NCBI GenBank assembly: GCA_910579755.1
Contig: CAJTVB010000006.1
Coordinates: forward strand, 62,001 to 126,000
Source: an uncultured Acetatifactor sp.
GTDB taxonomy: Bacteria > Bacillota > Clostridia > Lachnospirales > Lachnospiraceae
DNA length: 64,000 bases
Direction: 5' to 3'
The translations under genes and the position numbers were made by a program. Position 1 is the stretch's first letter. Each line of letters begins with the position of its first letter. Below, in pieces: positions 25,024-32,436 of the stretch. Under the pieces are notes generated by a model. The model saw only the letters and a list, made by a program, of their open reading frames with translations, made no database searches and was not told the DNA's origin.

Positions 25024-25767
25024 ATGGATAAAAAGAGGGTCCGTCTGACAGTGGCCTACGACGGAACCAATTATCACGGATGGCAGCTCCAGAACAACGC
25101 CGTTACCATAGAATCGGTGCTAAACGGCTGTCTTTCGGAGCTTCTTGGGGAGCCCATAGAGGTCATAGGAGCCAGCCGCACGGATGCGGGCGTCCACGCC
25201 CTTGGCAATGTGGCGGTGTTTGATACCTGCTCCAGAATTCCCGGGGAAAAATTTTCCTATGCGCTGAACCAGCGTCTGCCGGAGGATATCCGGATTCAGG
25301 GCTCCGAAGAGGTGGAGGCAGGGTGGCATCCCAGGCGCTGCCCCAGCCGTAAAACCTACGAATACCGGATCTGCCGGGGGGAGTTTCCCATGCCGGTGAA
25401 GCGGCTGTATTCTTATTTTACTTACAGGCCCCTGGATGTGGAAAGGATGCGCCGGGGGGCGGCATACCTGGCAGGAGAGCACGATTTTAAAAGCTTTTGC
25501 CAATCAGGCTCTCAGGCGGAAAGCACGGTTCGGATCATTGATTCTGTGCAGGTGGAAGAGCAGGGGCCGGATCTGGTGATCCGCGTTCGGGGAAATGGTT
25601 TTCTCTATAATATGGTGCGGATCATTGCAGGCACACTGATGGAGATAGGCCAGGGAAAGCGGGAACCGGAATCCATACCGGACATTTTGGCCGCCTGTGA
25701 CCGGGCCGCGGCAGGACCTACTGCCCCGGCTATGGGATTGACACTAATAAAATACGAGTTTCTATGA
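25024..25767 (+). CDS. truA: tRNA pseudouridine synthase A
   Basis: Isomerises uridines 38-40 in the tRNA anticodon stem-loop. It is 247 residues. The catalytic Asp is in GASRTDAGVHALGN (near residue 53). The later blocks KTYEYRICRG and GNGFLYNMVRIIAGTLMEIG are diagnostic. GGAGGAGG precedes the ATG, and it is cotranscribed with ecfT. Confidence 0.97.
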   Translation: MDKKRVRLTVAYDGTNYHGWQLQNNAVTIESVLNGCLSELLGEPIEVIGASRTDAGVHALGNVAVFDTCSRIPGEKFSYALNQRLPEDIRIQGSEEVEAGWHPRRCPSRKTYEYRICRGEFPMPVKRLYSYFTYRPLDVERMRRGAAYLAGEHDFKSFCQSGSQAESTVRIIDSVQVEEQGPDLVIRVRGNGFLYNMVRIIAGTLMEIGQGKREPESIPDILAACDRAAAGPTAPAMGLTLIKYEFL

Positions 25768-25783
25768 AAAAGGGAGGGGGACT

Positions 25784-27271
25784 ATGAACACCGGTTTATC
25801 CAAGCGTAATCTGTGGGCTTATCCTGTAGGCTCTGTGGGAAGAGACATGGCGGTGGGCATGTTTACCGGCTATCTTCTGACTTATGTGCTGTTTACCAAA
25901 AGTCTTACAGGAGCACAGTTTGCATCATTGAGTGTGATCATGATGGCGGCGCGGGTATTTGACGCTTTTAATGATCCCATTATGGGCAATATTATTGAGG
26001 CTACCCGCACCCGTTTCGGCAAATTCAAGCCCTGGATTGCCATTGGCTGTGTGTTGAGTATCGTGGTTATCATTCTTTCTTTTTCCAATCCCTTTCAGGG
26101 CTGGACCTATGTGGCCGTATTCGGCGTGCTCTATTTTATCTACAGTATTGTTTTCACCATGAATGACATTGCTTATTGGGGAATGGTGCCGGCTTTGGCC
26201 AGACAGGCTCAGGACCGCAACCGGCTGACCTCTCGCACGGTTTTTTTCGCAGGAGTGGGCCAGTTCCTTGCCGGCGTGATTGTTCCTACATTCACAGCCG
26301 GCTCTATGGTGATCGGAGGCAATGCCATCACGGCATATCGGGTTGTGGCCATTGGGGTCTGCTCTCTGTTTTTTGTTTTTCAGCTTCTTACCGTACTGCT
26401 GGTTCGAGAAGAAATTCCTGATCAGACGGAAGCGGAAGCCGTGGGGTTGGGAAAGATCTTCAGAGTGATACGGGGCAATGATCAGTTGGTGTGGGGAGGC
26501 ATCTGCTTTCTGATTTTTTCCGTAGGACAGCTTCTGCTGGGGAATGGCCTTTCCGTCAGTTATCTGTATTTTTCCTTTGGCTATAACGGTTTGCTGCTTT
26601 CTATTTTCAGCATTCTGGGAAACCTGGCGGGAGCGGTTTTGATGGTGCGGTTTGCAGCCATGTCAGACCGATACTCCAGGAACCAGCTTATGAAGGGAGG
26701 AACATGGATGTCTGTGGCCGGCTATCTGGCTATGCTTGCGGTAGGGCTTGCAGTGCCGTCCTCTTTTCTGGCGGTGAAGTTCTCGCTTTTGACCCTGAGT
26801 AATCTGTTTGCCTTTCTGGGGCAGACGTTGGTCTATCTGCTTTGGATGATCTGCATTGCCAATACGGTGGAATACAACGAGTGGAAGACGGGCAGGAGGG
26901 AAGAGGGAATTATTTTTTCCGTCAGACCCTTTATGACAAAGCTGGCAGGAGCCGTCGCACAGTTCCTGGTAATGATGATTTACCTGGTCATAGGAGTGCG
27001 TTCCGTGACCAACGGGATTTCCGAATGGGAGAACGCCGCCTCTGCGGGGAAATGTACCATAGAAGAAAAGGTGCTTCAGATTGAAAGTCTGCTGAACGGC
27101 GTTCCGGAAGCAAAGACAAACGGGCTTTTGGTGTGTATGACCATCCTTCCGGTGCTGCTTTTGCTGGCCGCCTACGGCATATATCGGAAGAGATTTGTGA
27201 TCACAGAGGAATTTTATGAGAAGATGATAAAAGAGATTGCGGAGAAGCAGAGTGAAGGGAGGACGGAATAA
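25784..27271 (+). CDS. GPH-family sugar:cation symporter (second copy)
   Basis: Twelve-helix symporter of the same superfamily as the gene at 124-1611 and the same length (495 residues), but clearly divergent. The GPH motif RVFDAFNDPIMGN and the loop TRTRFGKFKPW lie near residues 52-88. AGGGAGG precedes the ATG 16 bp after truA, so it is probably transcribed from the ecf promoter. With the GH20 gene and the following hydrolase it forms an accessory insertion between truA and rplM. Substrate not determinable. Confidence 0.88.
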   Translation: MNTGLSKRNLWAYPVGSVGRDMAVGMFTGYLLTYVLFTKSLTGAQFASLSVIMMAARVFDAFNDPIMGNIIEATRTRFGKFKPWIAIGCVLSIVVIILSFSNPFQGWTYVAVFGVLYFIYSIVFTMNDIAYWGMVPALARQAQDRNRLTSRTVFFAGVGQFLAGVIVPTFTAGSMVIGGNAITAYRVVAIGVCSLFFVFQLLTVLLVREEIPDQTEAEAVGLGKIFRVIRGNDQLVWGGICFLIFSVGQLLLGNGLSVSYLYFSFGYNGLLLSIFSILGNLAGAVLMVRFAAMSDRYSRNQLMKGGTWMSVAGYLAMLAVGLAVPSSFLAVKFSLLTLSNLFAFLGQTLVYLLWMICIANTVEYNEWKTGRREEGIIFSVRPFMTKLAGAVAQFLVMMIYLVIGVRSVTNGISEWENAASAGKCTIEEKVLQIESLLNGVPEAKTNGLLVCMTILPVLLLLAAYGIYRKRFVITEEFYEKMIKEIAEKQSEGRTE

Positions 27272-27272
27272 T

Positions 27273-28397
27273 ATGAAAAAAGGATCCAAGATTCTGGCCG
27301 CCGCGGGCCTATCTCTGGTTGGCGCCTCCTGCGCGGCAATGGGAGCGGGAGCCTTTTTCTACCGGCTCTGCCTGACCCAGAAGGTGGATAAGTCCAAGGT
27401 TTTTGCGGCGCCCCATAACCGGCCTACAGATGTGCCGGCCTCCACGGTGGGACAGGACAGGGAGTGGCTTGGCGCCCAGCCCACGGAGGAGAGAATGATA
27501 TATTCCGAGGAGGGACTTTGTCTGAGAGGAATTCTTTTGAAGAATCCGTCGAAAGGCCCCTGGGTCATACTCTGCCACGGATATACGGGTCATGCGGAGG
27601 AAATGGCTGACTTCGCCCGTCAGTTTTATCAGCGGGGATATCAGGTTCTGATGCCCGATGCCCGGGGGCATGGGAAAAGCGAAGGAGAATATATCGGAAT
27701 GGGCTGGCCGGAACGGCGGGACATTGTGCGCTGGGCGGAATACCTGGTGTGGAAGGAGCGGGCGGAAAATATTGCACTTCTGGGAATTTCCATGGGCGGC
27801 GCCACGGTCATGATGGCTTCCGGGGAGGAGCTGCCCGGGCAGGTGCGTGCCATTGTGGAGGACTGCGGCTATACCTCCGCCTGGGATGAATTTCATTATC
27901 AGCTGAAAATGCTGTATCATCTACCGGCCTTTCCGCTTCTGTATGTGACGGATCTGCTGGCCCGGGTCAAGGCGGGTTATGGCCTGAAAGCCGCCAGCGC
28001 CATAAAGCAGGTGGCCAAGTGCCGGATCCCCATGCTGTTTATCCACGGAGAAAAGGACGCTCTGGTGCCATATTGGATGCTGAAGCCCCTGTACGAGGCC
28101 GCCTCCTGTCCCAAGGAATGTTTTGTGGTGGAGAACGCCGGACACGGGGAAGCCAGACAGGCGCAGCCGGAAGAGTATTGGAAAAGAGTCTTTGGCTTTC
28201 TTGAGAGAAATATGTTGACATCAGGATTGTCCTATAGTAAAATATACAACTGTGACAATGTTTTGAAGCGCAGATCCAAAGCCCCGGTGAAGCGTTTGAA
28301 AGATAAAAACAAGGAAAAACGTTCTGTGGAAAGCCTGAGGCGCAGCCGGACATCTGTGGATCATGTGGGAAGCGGGACAAACAAAGCGATTAAGTAA
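27273..28397 (+). CDS. Membrane-anchored alpha/beta hydrolase with C-terminal extension
   Basis: Serine hydrolase-fold protein (YqkD-like) with an N-terminal membrane segment (about residues 8-28). The start is ATG 27273, with GGGAGG upstream; 374 residues. Visible elements are the oxyanion HG in CHGYTG, nucleophile elbow GISMGG, acid in HGEKDALVP and a final His in NAGHGEA. After about residue 314 the sequence becomes a Lys/Arg-rich tail of about 60 residues. The DNA for this tail also contains the rplM promoter, so the tail is probably a fortuitous read into the ribosomal leader rather than a domain. Confidence 0.8.
   Translation: MKKGSKILAAAGLSLVGASCAAMGAGAFFYRLCLTQKVDKSKVFAAPHNRPTDVPASTVGQDREWLGAQPTEERMIYSEEGLCLRGILLKNPSKGPWVILCHGYTGHAEEMADFARQFYQRGYQVLMPDARGHGKSEGEYIGMGWPERRDIVRWAEYLVWKERAENIALLGISMGGATVMMASGEELPGQVRAIVEDCGYTSAWDEFHYQLKMLYHLPAFPLLYVTDLLARVKAGYGLKAASAIKQVAKCRIPMLFIHGEKDALVPYWMLKPLYEAASCPKECFVVENAGHGEARQAQPEEYWKRVFGFLERNMLTSGLSYSKIYNCDNVLKRRSKAPVKRLKDKNKEKRSVESLRRSRTSVDHVGSGTNKAIK
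28215..28243 (+). promoter_or_regulatory. rplM-rpsI promoter inside the hydrolase 3' end
   Basis: TTGACA (28215-28220), 17 bp, TAAAAT (28238-28243). It lies within the coding frame of the upstream hydrolase, 170 bp before rplM. The RNA it makes would have a leader of about 165 nt, the position of the L13-controlled leader known in other Firmicutes. Confidence 0.75.
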
Positions 28398-28412
28398 TAT
28401 GGAGGGAACATA

Positions 28413-28841
28413 ATGAAAACATTTATGGCTAGTCCAGCTACAATCGATAGAAAATGGTATGTAGTAGACGCTGAGGGTATGACTCTGGGACGTCTGGCTT
28501 CAGAGGTGGCCAAGATTCTGAGAGGCAAGAACAAACCCACTTTTACGCCCCACATGGACACCGGCGATTATGTGATCGTTGTCAACGCTGAGAAGATCAA
28601 GGTGACCGGCAAGAAGCTGGATCAGAAAATTTATCATCATCATTCCGAGTATGTGGGCGGCATGAAGGAAGCCACTCTGAGAGAGAAAATGGACAAGAAA
28701 CCCGAGCAGGTAGTGGAACTGGCGGTCAAGGGCATGCTCCCCAAGGGACCTTTAGGAAGGCAGATGTACACGAAGCTTTATGTTTACGCAGGACCTGACC
28801 ACAAGCATGCGGCTCAGAAGCCTGAAGTGCTGACATTCTAA
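28413..28841 (+). CDS. rplM: 50S ribosomal protein L13
   Basis: Early-assembly 50S protein. At 142 residues it is full length, with KWYVVDAEGMTLGRLASEVA near the N terminus and the conserved MLPKGPLGRQM. ATGGAGG precedes the ATG. It is cotranscribed with rpsI. Confidence 0.98.
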   Translation: MKTFMASPATIDRKWYVVDAEGMTLGRLASEVAKILRGKNKPTFTPHMDTGDYVIVVNAEKIKVTGKKLDQKIYHHHSEYVGGMKEATLREKMDKKPEQVVELAVKGMLPKGPLGRQMYTKLYVYAGPDHKHAAQKPEVLTF

Positions 28842-28863
28842 AGGATAGGAGGAAGAATAAATC

Positions 28864-29259
28864 ATGGCTAAGACAGAAAAATACTATGGTACAGGCAGAA
28901 GAAAGAAATCCATCGCAAGAGTATATCTGGTACCCGGAAAAGGCGATGTTACCATCAATAAGAGAAGTATGGACGAGTATTTCGGGCTGGAGACCCTGAA
29001 GGTGATCGTCCGCCAGCCTTTGGCAGCCACCGAGACAGCCGATAAGTTCGACGTGATCGTGAATGTTCACGGCGGCGGATATACCGGCCAGGCCGGCGCC
29101 ATCAGGCACGGTATTGCGAGAGCTCTGCTTCAGGTAGATGCTGATTTCAGACCTGTTCTGAAGAAAGCCGGCTACCTTACCAGAGACCCTCGTGCGAAGG
29201 AAAGAAAGAAGTACGGCTTGAAGGCTGCCAGACGTGCGCCGCAGTTCTCCAAGAGATAA
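28864..29259 (+). CDS. rpsI: 30S ribosomal protein S9
   Basis: 30S head protein whose C-terminal tail reaches P-site tRNA. It is 131 residues, with YYGTGRRKKSIARVYLVPG at the start and the family-specific tail RRAPQFSKR. The separation from rplM is 22 bp, with AGGAGG. A terminator follows. Confidence 0.98.
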   Translation: MAKTEKYYGTGRRKKSIARVYLVPGKGDVTINKRSMDEYFGLETLKVIVRQPLAATETADKFDVIVNVHGGGYTGQAGAIRHGIARALLQVDADFRPVLKKAGYLTRDPRAKERKKYGLKAARRAPQFSKR

Positions 29260-29285
29260 TTTGGAACAGAATAAGAGATTTTATG

Positions 29286-29321
29286 AAACCCTTGAAAGTT
29301 CAGTATTTTCAAGGGTTTTTT
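29286..29321 (+). terminator. Terminator after rpsI
   Basis: AAACCCTTGAAA / TTTCAAGGGTTTTTT around a short loop. Confidence 0.9.
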
Positions 29322-29335
29322 GACGGAATATATTA

Positions 29336-29466
29336 TTGAATTTATCCGGGGATTATGCTATAGTATAGATACAAAAGAGGAAACAACCGCCCACAAAGTG
29401 GTTGACCTCCAGATGACTATATAAGCCTACCTGTACCGCCAAGTAACAAGGTAGGCTTATTTATTT
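29336..29466 (+). ncRNA. Candidate antisense small RNA of a type I toxin locus
   Basis: A promoter TTGAAT (29336-29341), 17 bp, TATAGT (29359-29364) is followed by about 95 nt without a gene. That stretch ends at a strong terminator: ATAAGCCTACC (29421-29431) / GGTAGGCTTAT (29450-29460), then TTATTTT. On the opposite strand a second terminator-like stem (CAACCACTTTGTGGGCGGTTG with a T-rich tail, about 29376-29404) points the other way. Two convergent short transcripts with overlapping 3' ends is the layout of txpA/ratA- and bsrG/SR4-type systems. The rest of 29322-29696 holds no supported protein gene. Confidence 0.6.
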
Positions 29467-29498
29467 TCGCTTGTTGTTCCTCTTCGATATTCTACCAT
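29457..29498 (-). pseudogene. Remnant of a holin-like type I toxin gene
   Basis: On the minus strand, after AAGGGAAGGAG, only a 13-codon frame (start 29498) is left. In the adjacent frame the DNA reads SKRNNKRK and then a stop. That is the kind of basic tail that ends small holin-like toxins of Firmicutes (TxpA/BsrG/Hol_Tox type). The hydrophobic membrane segment expected before the tail is missing, so the toxin gene appears deleted internally while its 3' region and antisense RNA persist. Assignment is by layout and tail only. Confidence 0.4.
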
Positions 29499-29696
29499 AC
29501 TCCTTCCCTTGTGACAATTCCCGTTGACACAAACCAGCGTAAATTAGCACTGGAAACGGAAAAGGGAATATAGTATAATAGGAGGTGTCTTCTGGGATGC
29601 CAAGTCCGGCTGCCGCTTTTGTACCGCCAGGTTCTTTTGCTGATTTTACGGTCAGGGAATCACTGACAATTAAAACCTTAATGGAGGTGGCAGTTT

Positions 29697-30563
29697 ATGC
29701 CAAAACATTTTGTCCATGATATAGATATTATGTACGAAGCCTATGGTCATGGAGAAACCATCGTATATTTGCAGTCGGTGCTGGGCGGTATAAATCCAGG
29801 CGCTTACTATTTTGCGGGCAGAATGTCAAATAATTTTAGAGTAATCATCTGGGACGGGCCTAATAATGGACAGTCGGGGGTGACATTAAAAAGCGCAGCC
29901 AGCGAGTACCACCTTGCCTGCGAATACCTGGCAGGACTTTTGGATGCTCTTGGTGAGAAAACGATCCATATTGCGGGCTGCTCAGGCGGCGGAGAAATGG
30001 GGGTGCTTTTCACCCATCTTTATCCCGATAAAGTGAAAAGTTTAGCCATGTATCGTCCTACCGACACTGCAAGCGAGGTTGAGCGGGAGATTATCAAGGC
30101 GCGGTATTTCGACATTGCCCAACAGGCCCAAAAATCAATGCCAGATGCTGTTGCCTATTCCAAAAATCCACTGCCCACAAGATTTGGAGGCGTTTCACGG
30201 TGGCTTGCGGATCTGTACCGAAGGGACAGCAGTAAAATTCTTGAAATAGACAATGAAGCATTTGCGCGGCTCATGCAAAGCTGGGGGGAGTGGATGGGAA
30301 ATCCACTGTTCTACAGAGCGAATTTATGCGACAGTGATTTGCGGAAAGTTAAAATCCCCACACTGATATGTCCCTGCTCAGACGATTATCATCCGGAGAG
30401 GCTGGCTATAGATTTGCACAGTAATCTGCCCAATTCCACGTATATTCCCTCCCTGAAACACCGCTCCCAGGATGATATTTATAATGCGGTATGTGACGAA
30501 AATTCATTTGGAGGCTTTGGGGATTTTGTCGATGAATACGAAAAATTTGTTAAAAGCATATAA
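29697..30563 (+). CDS. Alpha/beta hydrolase
   Basis: Soluble alpha/beta-hydrolase-fold enzyme of 288 residues with no signal peptide. The nucleophile is in GCSGGGEMG (Ser about 95), the preceding strand has WDGPNNGQSG, and the likely acid is in CPCSDDYHPE. A His in SLKHRSQDD may complete the triad. It resembles the haloperoxidase/lactonase-like hydrolases, but the substrate is unknown. GGAGGTGG precedes the ATG. A TATAAT-like -10 near 29572 may drive it. It stands alone, with a terminator downstream. Confidence 0.75.
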   Translation: MPKHFVHDIDIMYEAYGHGETIVYLQSVLGGINPGAYYFAGRMSNNFRVIIWDGPNNGQSGVTLKSAASEYHLACEYLAGLLDALGEKTIHIAGCSGGGEMGVLFTHLYPDKVKSLAMYRPTDTASEVEREIIKARYFDIAQQAQKSMPDAVAYSKNPLPTRFGGVSRWLADLYRRDSSKILEIDNEAFARLMQSWGEWMGNPLFYRANLCDSDLRKVKIPTLICPCSDDYHPERLAIDLHSNLPNSTYIPSLKHRSQDDIYNAVCDENSFGGFGDFVDEYEKFVKSI

Positions 30564-30655
30564 AATGTATGAAAAGAATTCCGAACTTCTTGCAAGGTAA
30601 GCAGGGGCGAGGTAAATCCTTCATTTTGCAGATAAAAAATAAATTTTAAATAAAC

Positions 30656-30692
30656 GATGACGGTAGATAACCTATCTGCGGTCATTCTTTTT
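30656..30692 (+). terminator. Terminator after the hydrolase
   Basis: GATGACGGTAGATA / TATCTGCGGTCATT with a 3-nt loop and CTTTTT tail. The rest of 30564-30833 holds the GNAT gene promoter and a small CTGCC/GGCAG stem. Confidence 0.75.
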
Positions 30693-30724
30693 CCGGCGAA
30701 AAAGGGCGCGGCAGGGCCGCATCA

Positions 30725-30753
30725 TTAACATTTCGGGAGATATGAGTTATAAT
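30725..30753 (+). promoter_or_regulatory. Promoter of the GNAT gene
   Basis: TTAACA (30725-30730), 17 bp, TATAAT (30748-30753), 80 bp before the ATG. Confidence 0.7.
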
Positions 30754-30833
30754 ATAGTTTAAAGCAGTTTTTTATAATGAAAAATGTTTTTTTCTGCCAA
30801 ACAGGCAGCAGGTAAATAGAGGAAGGGGTAAAA

Positions 30834-31304
30834 ATGGCGTCTGCGGATATTTGCGTAAGAATTTCAAAATCAGATGAGTATAAATCGGTAGAGGCCATTA
30901 TGAAACAGGTCCAGCAGATGCATATCAATTGGAGGCCGGACATTTATAAATACAGTGAAACGGTTCTGCCTCTGGAGGTATATGAGAAGGCAGTGGAGGA
31001 GGAAGCCTTTTTTGTGGCAGAATACAATGAGGATGTAGCAGGGATTCTGTTTGTCATGTACCGTCATATAGAAAGTCCGAATCAGGTCACAAGAAATGTA
31101 ATTTTTGTGGATTCCATGGCGGTGGACGAGAAGTACCGCGGGAAAGGAATCGGACATGCGTTTTTTGATTTCCTGAAAGAACTGAAAAACAGGAAAGGAT
31201 ATGATGGAGTCGAACTGCAGGTTAATGCAAAAAATGACGCGGCCCGGGAATTTTATTCCAAATATGGATTTACGGAGAAATCAATTAATATGGAACTTTT
31301 GTAA
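30834..31304 (+). CDS. GNAT-family N-acetyltransferase
   Basis: 156-residue acetyl-CoA-dependent acetyltransferase. Motif A with the pyrophosphate-binding loop is VDEKYRGKGIGHAFFDFL (about residues 102-119). The motif B end DAAREFYSKYGFTEKSINME is also typical. AGAGGAAGGGG precedes the ATG. The N-terminal part (KQVQQMHINWRPDIYK) resembles GNATs that act on small molecules or peptides. The acceptor cannot be told. Confidence 0.85.
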   Translation: MASADICVRISKSDEYKSVEAIMKQVQQMHINWRPDIYKYSETVLPLEVYEKAVEEEAFFVAEYNEDVAGILFVMYRHIESPNQVTRNVIFVDSMAVDEKYRGKGIGHAFFDFLKELKNRKGYDGVELQVNAKNDAAREFYSKYGFTEKSINMELL

Positions 31305-31354
31305 GCGAGAGGTATACTTGGGAGAAGGGCTGTTGGTAAAAATGAAAAAAAGAT

Positions 31355-31495
31355 GTGAAAGGATATAATCATGCGTTGGCCGGGCAGAACTCGCCATGGG
31401 TTGTAATTATCTTTTTGGGAGTTATGTTTGAGAGTATTGGGGCCATGGTGGTATATTCGGCAGTGATTGAGAAGAAATACAAGAAGAAAAAATAA
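31355..31495 (+). CDS. Possible 46-residue membrane microprotein
   Basis: GTG-started frame encoding a short N-terminal stretch, one hydrophobic segment (WVVIIFLGVMFESIGAMVV, about residues 16-34) and a basic tail ending EKKYKKKK. Size and layout resemble small membrane proteins or type I toxins. A good ribosome binding site is not seen before the GTG; the nearby GAAAGGAT serves a different frame. It may therefore be a decayed or miscalled gene. Confidence 0.35.
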   Translation: MKGYNHALAGQNSPWVVIIFLGVMFESIGAMVVYSAVIEKKYKKKK

Positions 31496-31509
31496 TTTTT
31501 TACCGGGAC

Positions 31510-32408
31510 ATGTGTCTGTCCCTGTTGTCTGTTATACTGGAGAAAATCAGGAAGCGGGACAAAGAACAAAGGACAGGGAGGATGCGGGGAGAAGAGCTGT
31601 TTGTTCGTCAGCTTGCGGATGAATATGGAATTTCTCCAAAGAGCATAACCCGCGACCTTAATGATATCAAGGCCTTTTTTGCCGATCAGCGGGAGCTGGC
31701 CGGTAACGTGGAGCTGGCCTATTCATATCAGAGGAAATGCTATTATCTGAGCATGGATGATTTCCTGAGCAGCAGGGAGCTGTTTGCGCTGGTGGAGGTG
31801 ATGATAGGATCAAGAGCCTTTTCCAAGCTGGAGACGCTTCAGGTTGCGGGGAAGCTGAAACGCTTTACGTCCGCAGTGGACAGGGCTCTTTTAGAGGATT
31901 TGATAAGGAATGAGATCCGTTGCTTTTCGGAGGTAAAGCATGACTGTGACAGTGTTCAGGACAACCTTTGGCAGCTGGCCCACTGCATCAGGGAGCGCAG
32001 GGAGATTTCTATAGAATATTACCGCGCCGACAGGACTTGTGTTACTCATCGGCTGAGGCCGGCTTCCGTGATGTTTGCGGATCACTATTTTTATCTGATT
32101 GCATTTCCTGCTCAGGAGGATCGGGAAAAGCCTCTCTATTTCAGAGTCGACAGGATCCGAAGCATCACGGTTCACCGGAAGTGCGGCAATGGGCAGGACC
32201 TTCCGTTCAGGCGGTTTTGGACAAGCTGCCCACGGCCAGGATTCTGGAACAGACAGGAAAAAATTATGTGATAGAAGCGGAGGTTTACGGCGACGGAATC
32301 AAGATGTGGCTGCTCAGTCAGGGGCGCTGGGTAAAGGTTCTGGAACCTGCCGGGTTTGCCGCAGAAATAAAAGAAGAATTGGAGCAGATGCTGAAAAATT
32401 ATGGCTGA
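31510..32408 (+). pseudogene. WYL-domain transcriptional regulator, broken
   Basis: N-terminal HTH (QLADEYGISPKSITRDLNDI, about residues 34-53) and a WYL ligand-sensing domain (about 140-235, with ISIEYYRADRTCVTHRLRPA and YFRVDRIRSITVH). The first frame then runs into non-homologous sequence and stops at 32271. The missing C-terminal WCX region is in another frame from about 32196 to 32408 (AGPSVQAVLDKLPTARILE, then EAEVYGDGIKMWLLSQGRW). The segment normally joining the two is absent, so a small deletion with frameshift is the simplest reading. It stops just inside the start region of the dynamin operon, which it may once have controlled. The start codon is uncertain. Confidence 0.75.
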
Positions 32409-32436
32409 TGAGCATCTGCCGCAGGGGGACATTAAG

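Noticed and set aside
29371..29466. tRNA or riboswitch in the gap after rpsI
   Set aside because: No cloverleaf or T-loop consensus; the convergent terminator layout fits a small antisense RNA better.
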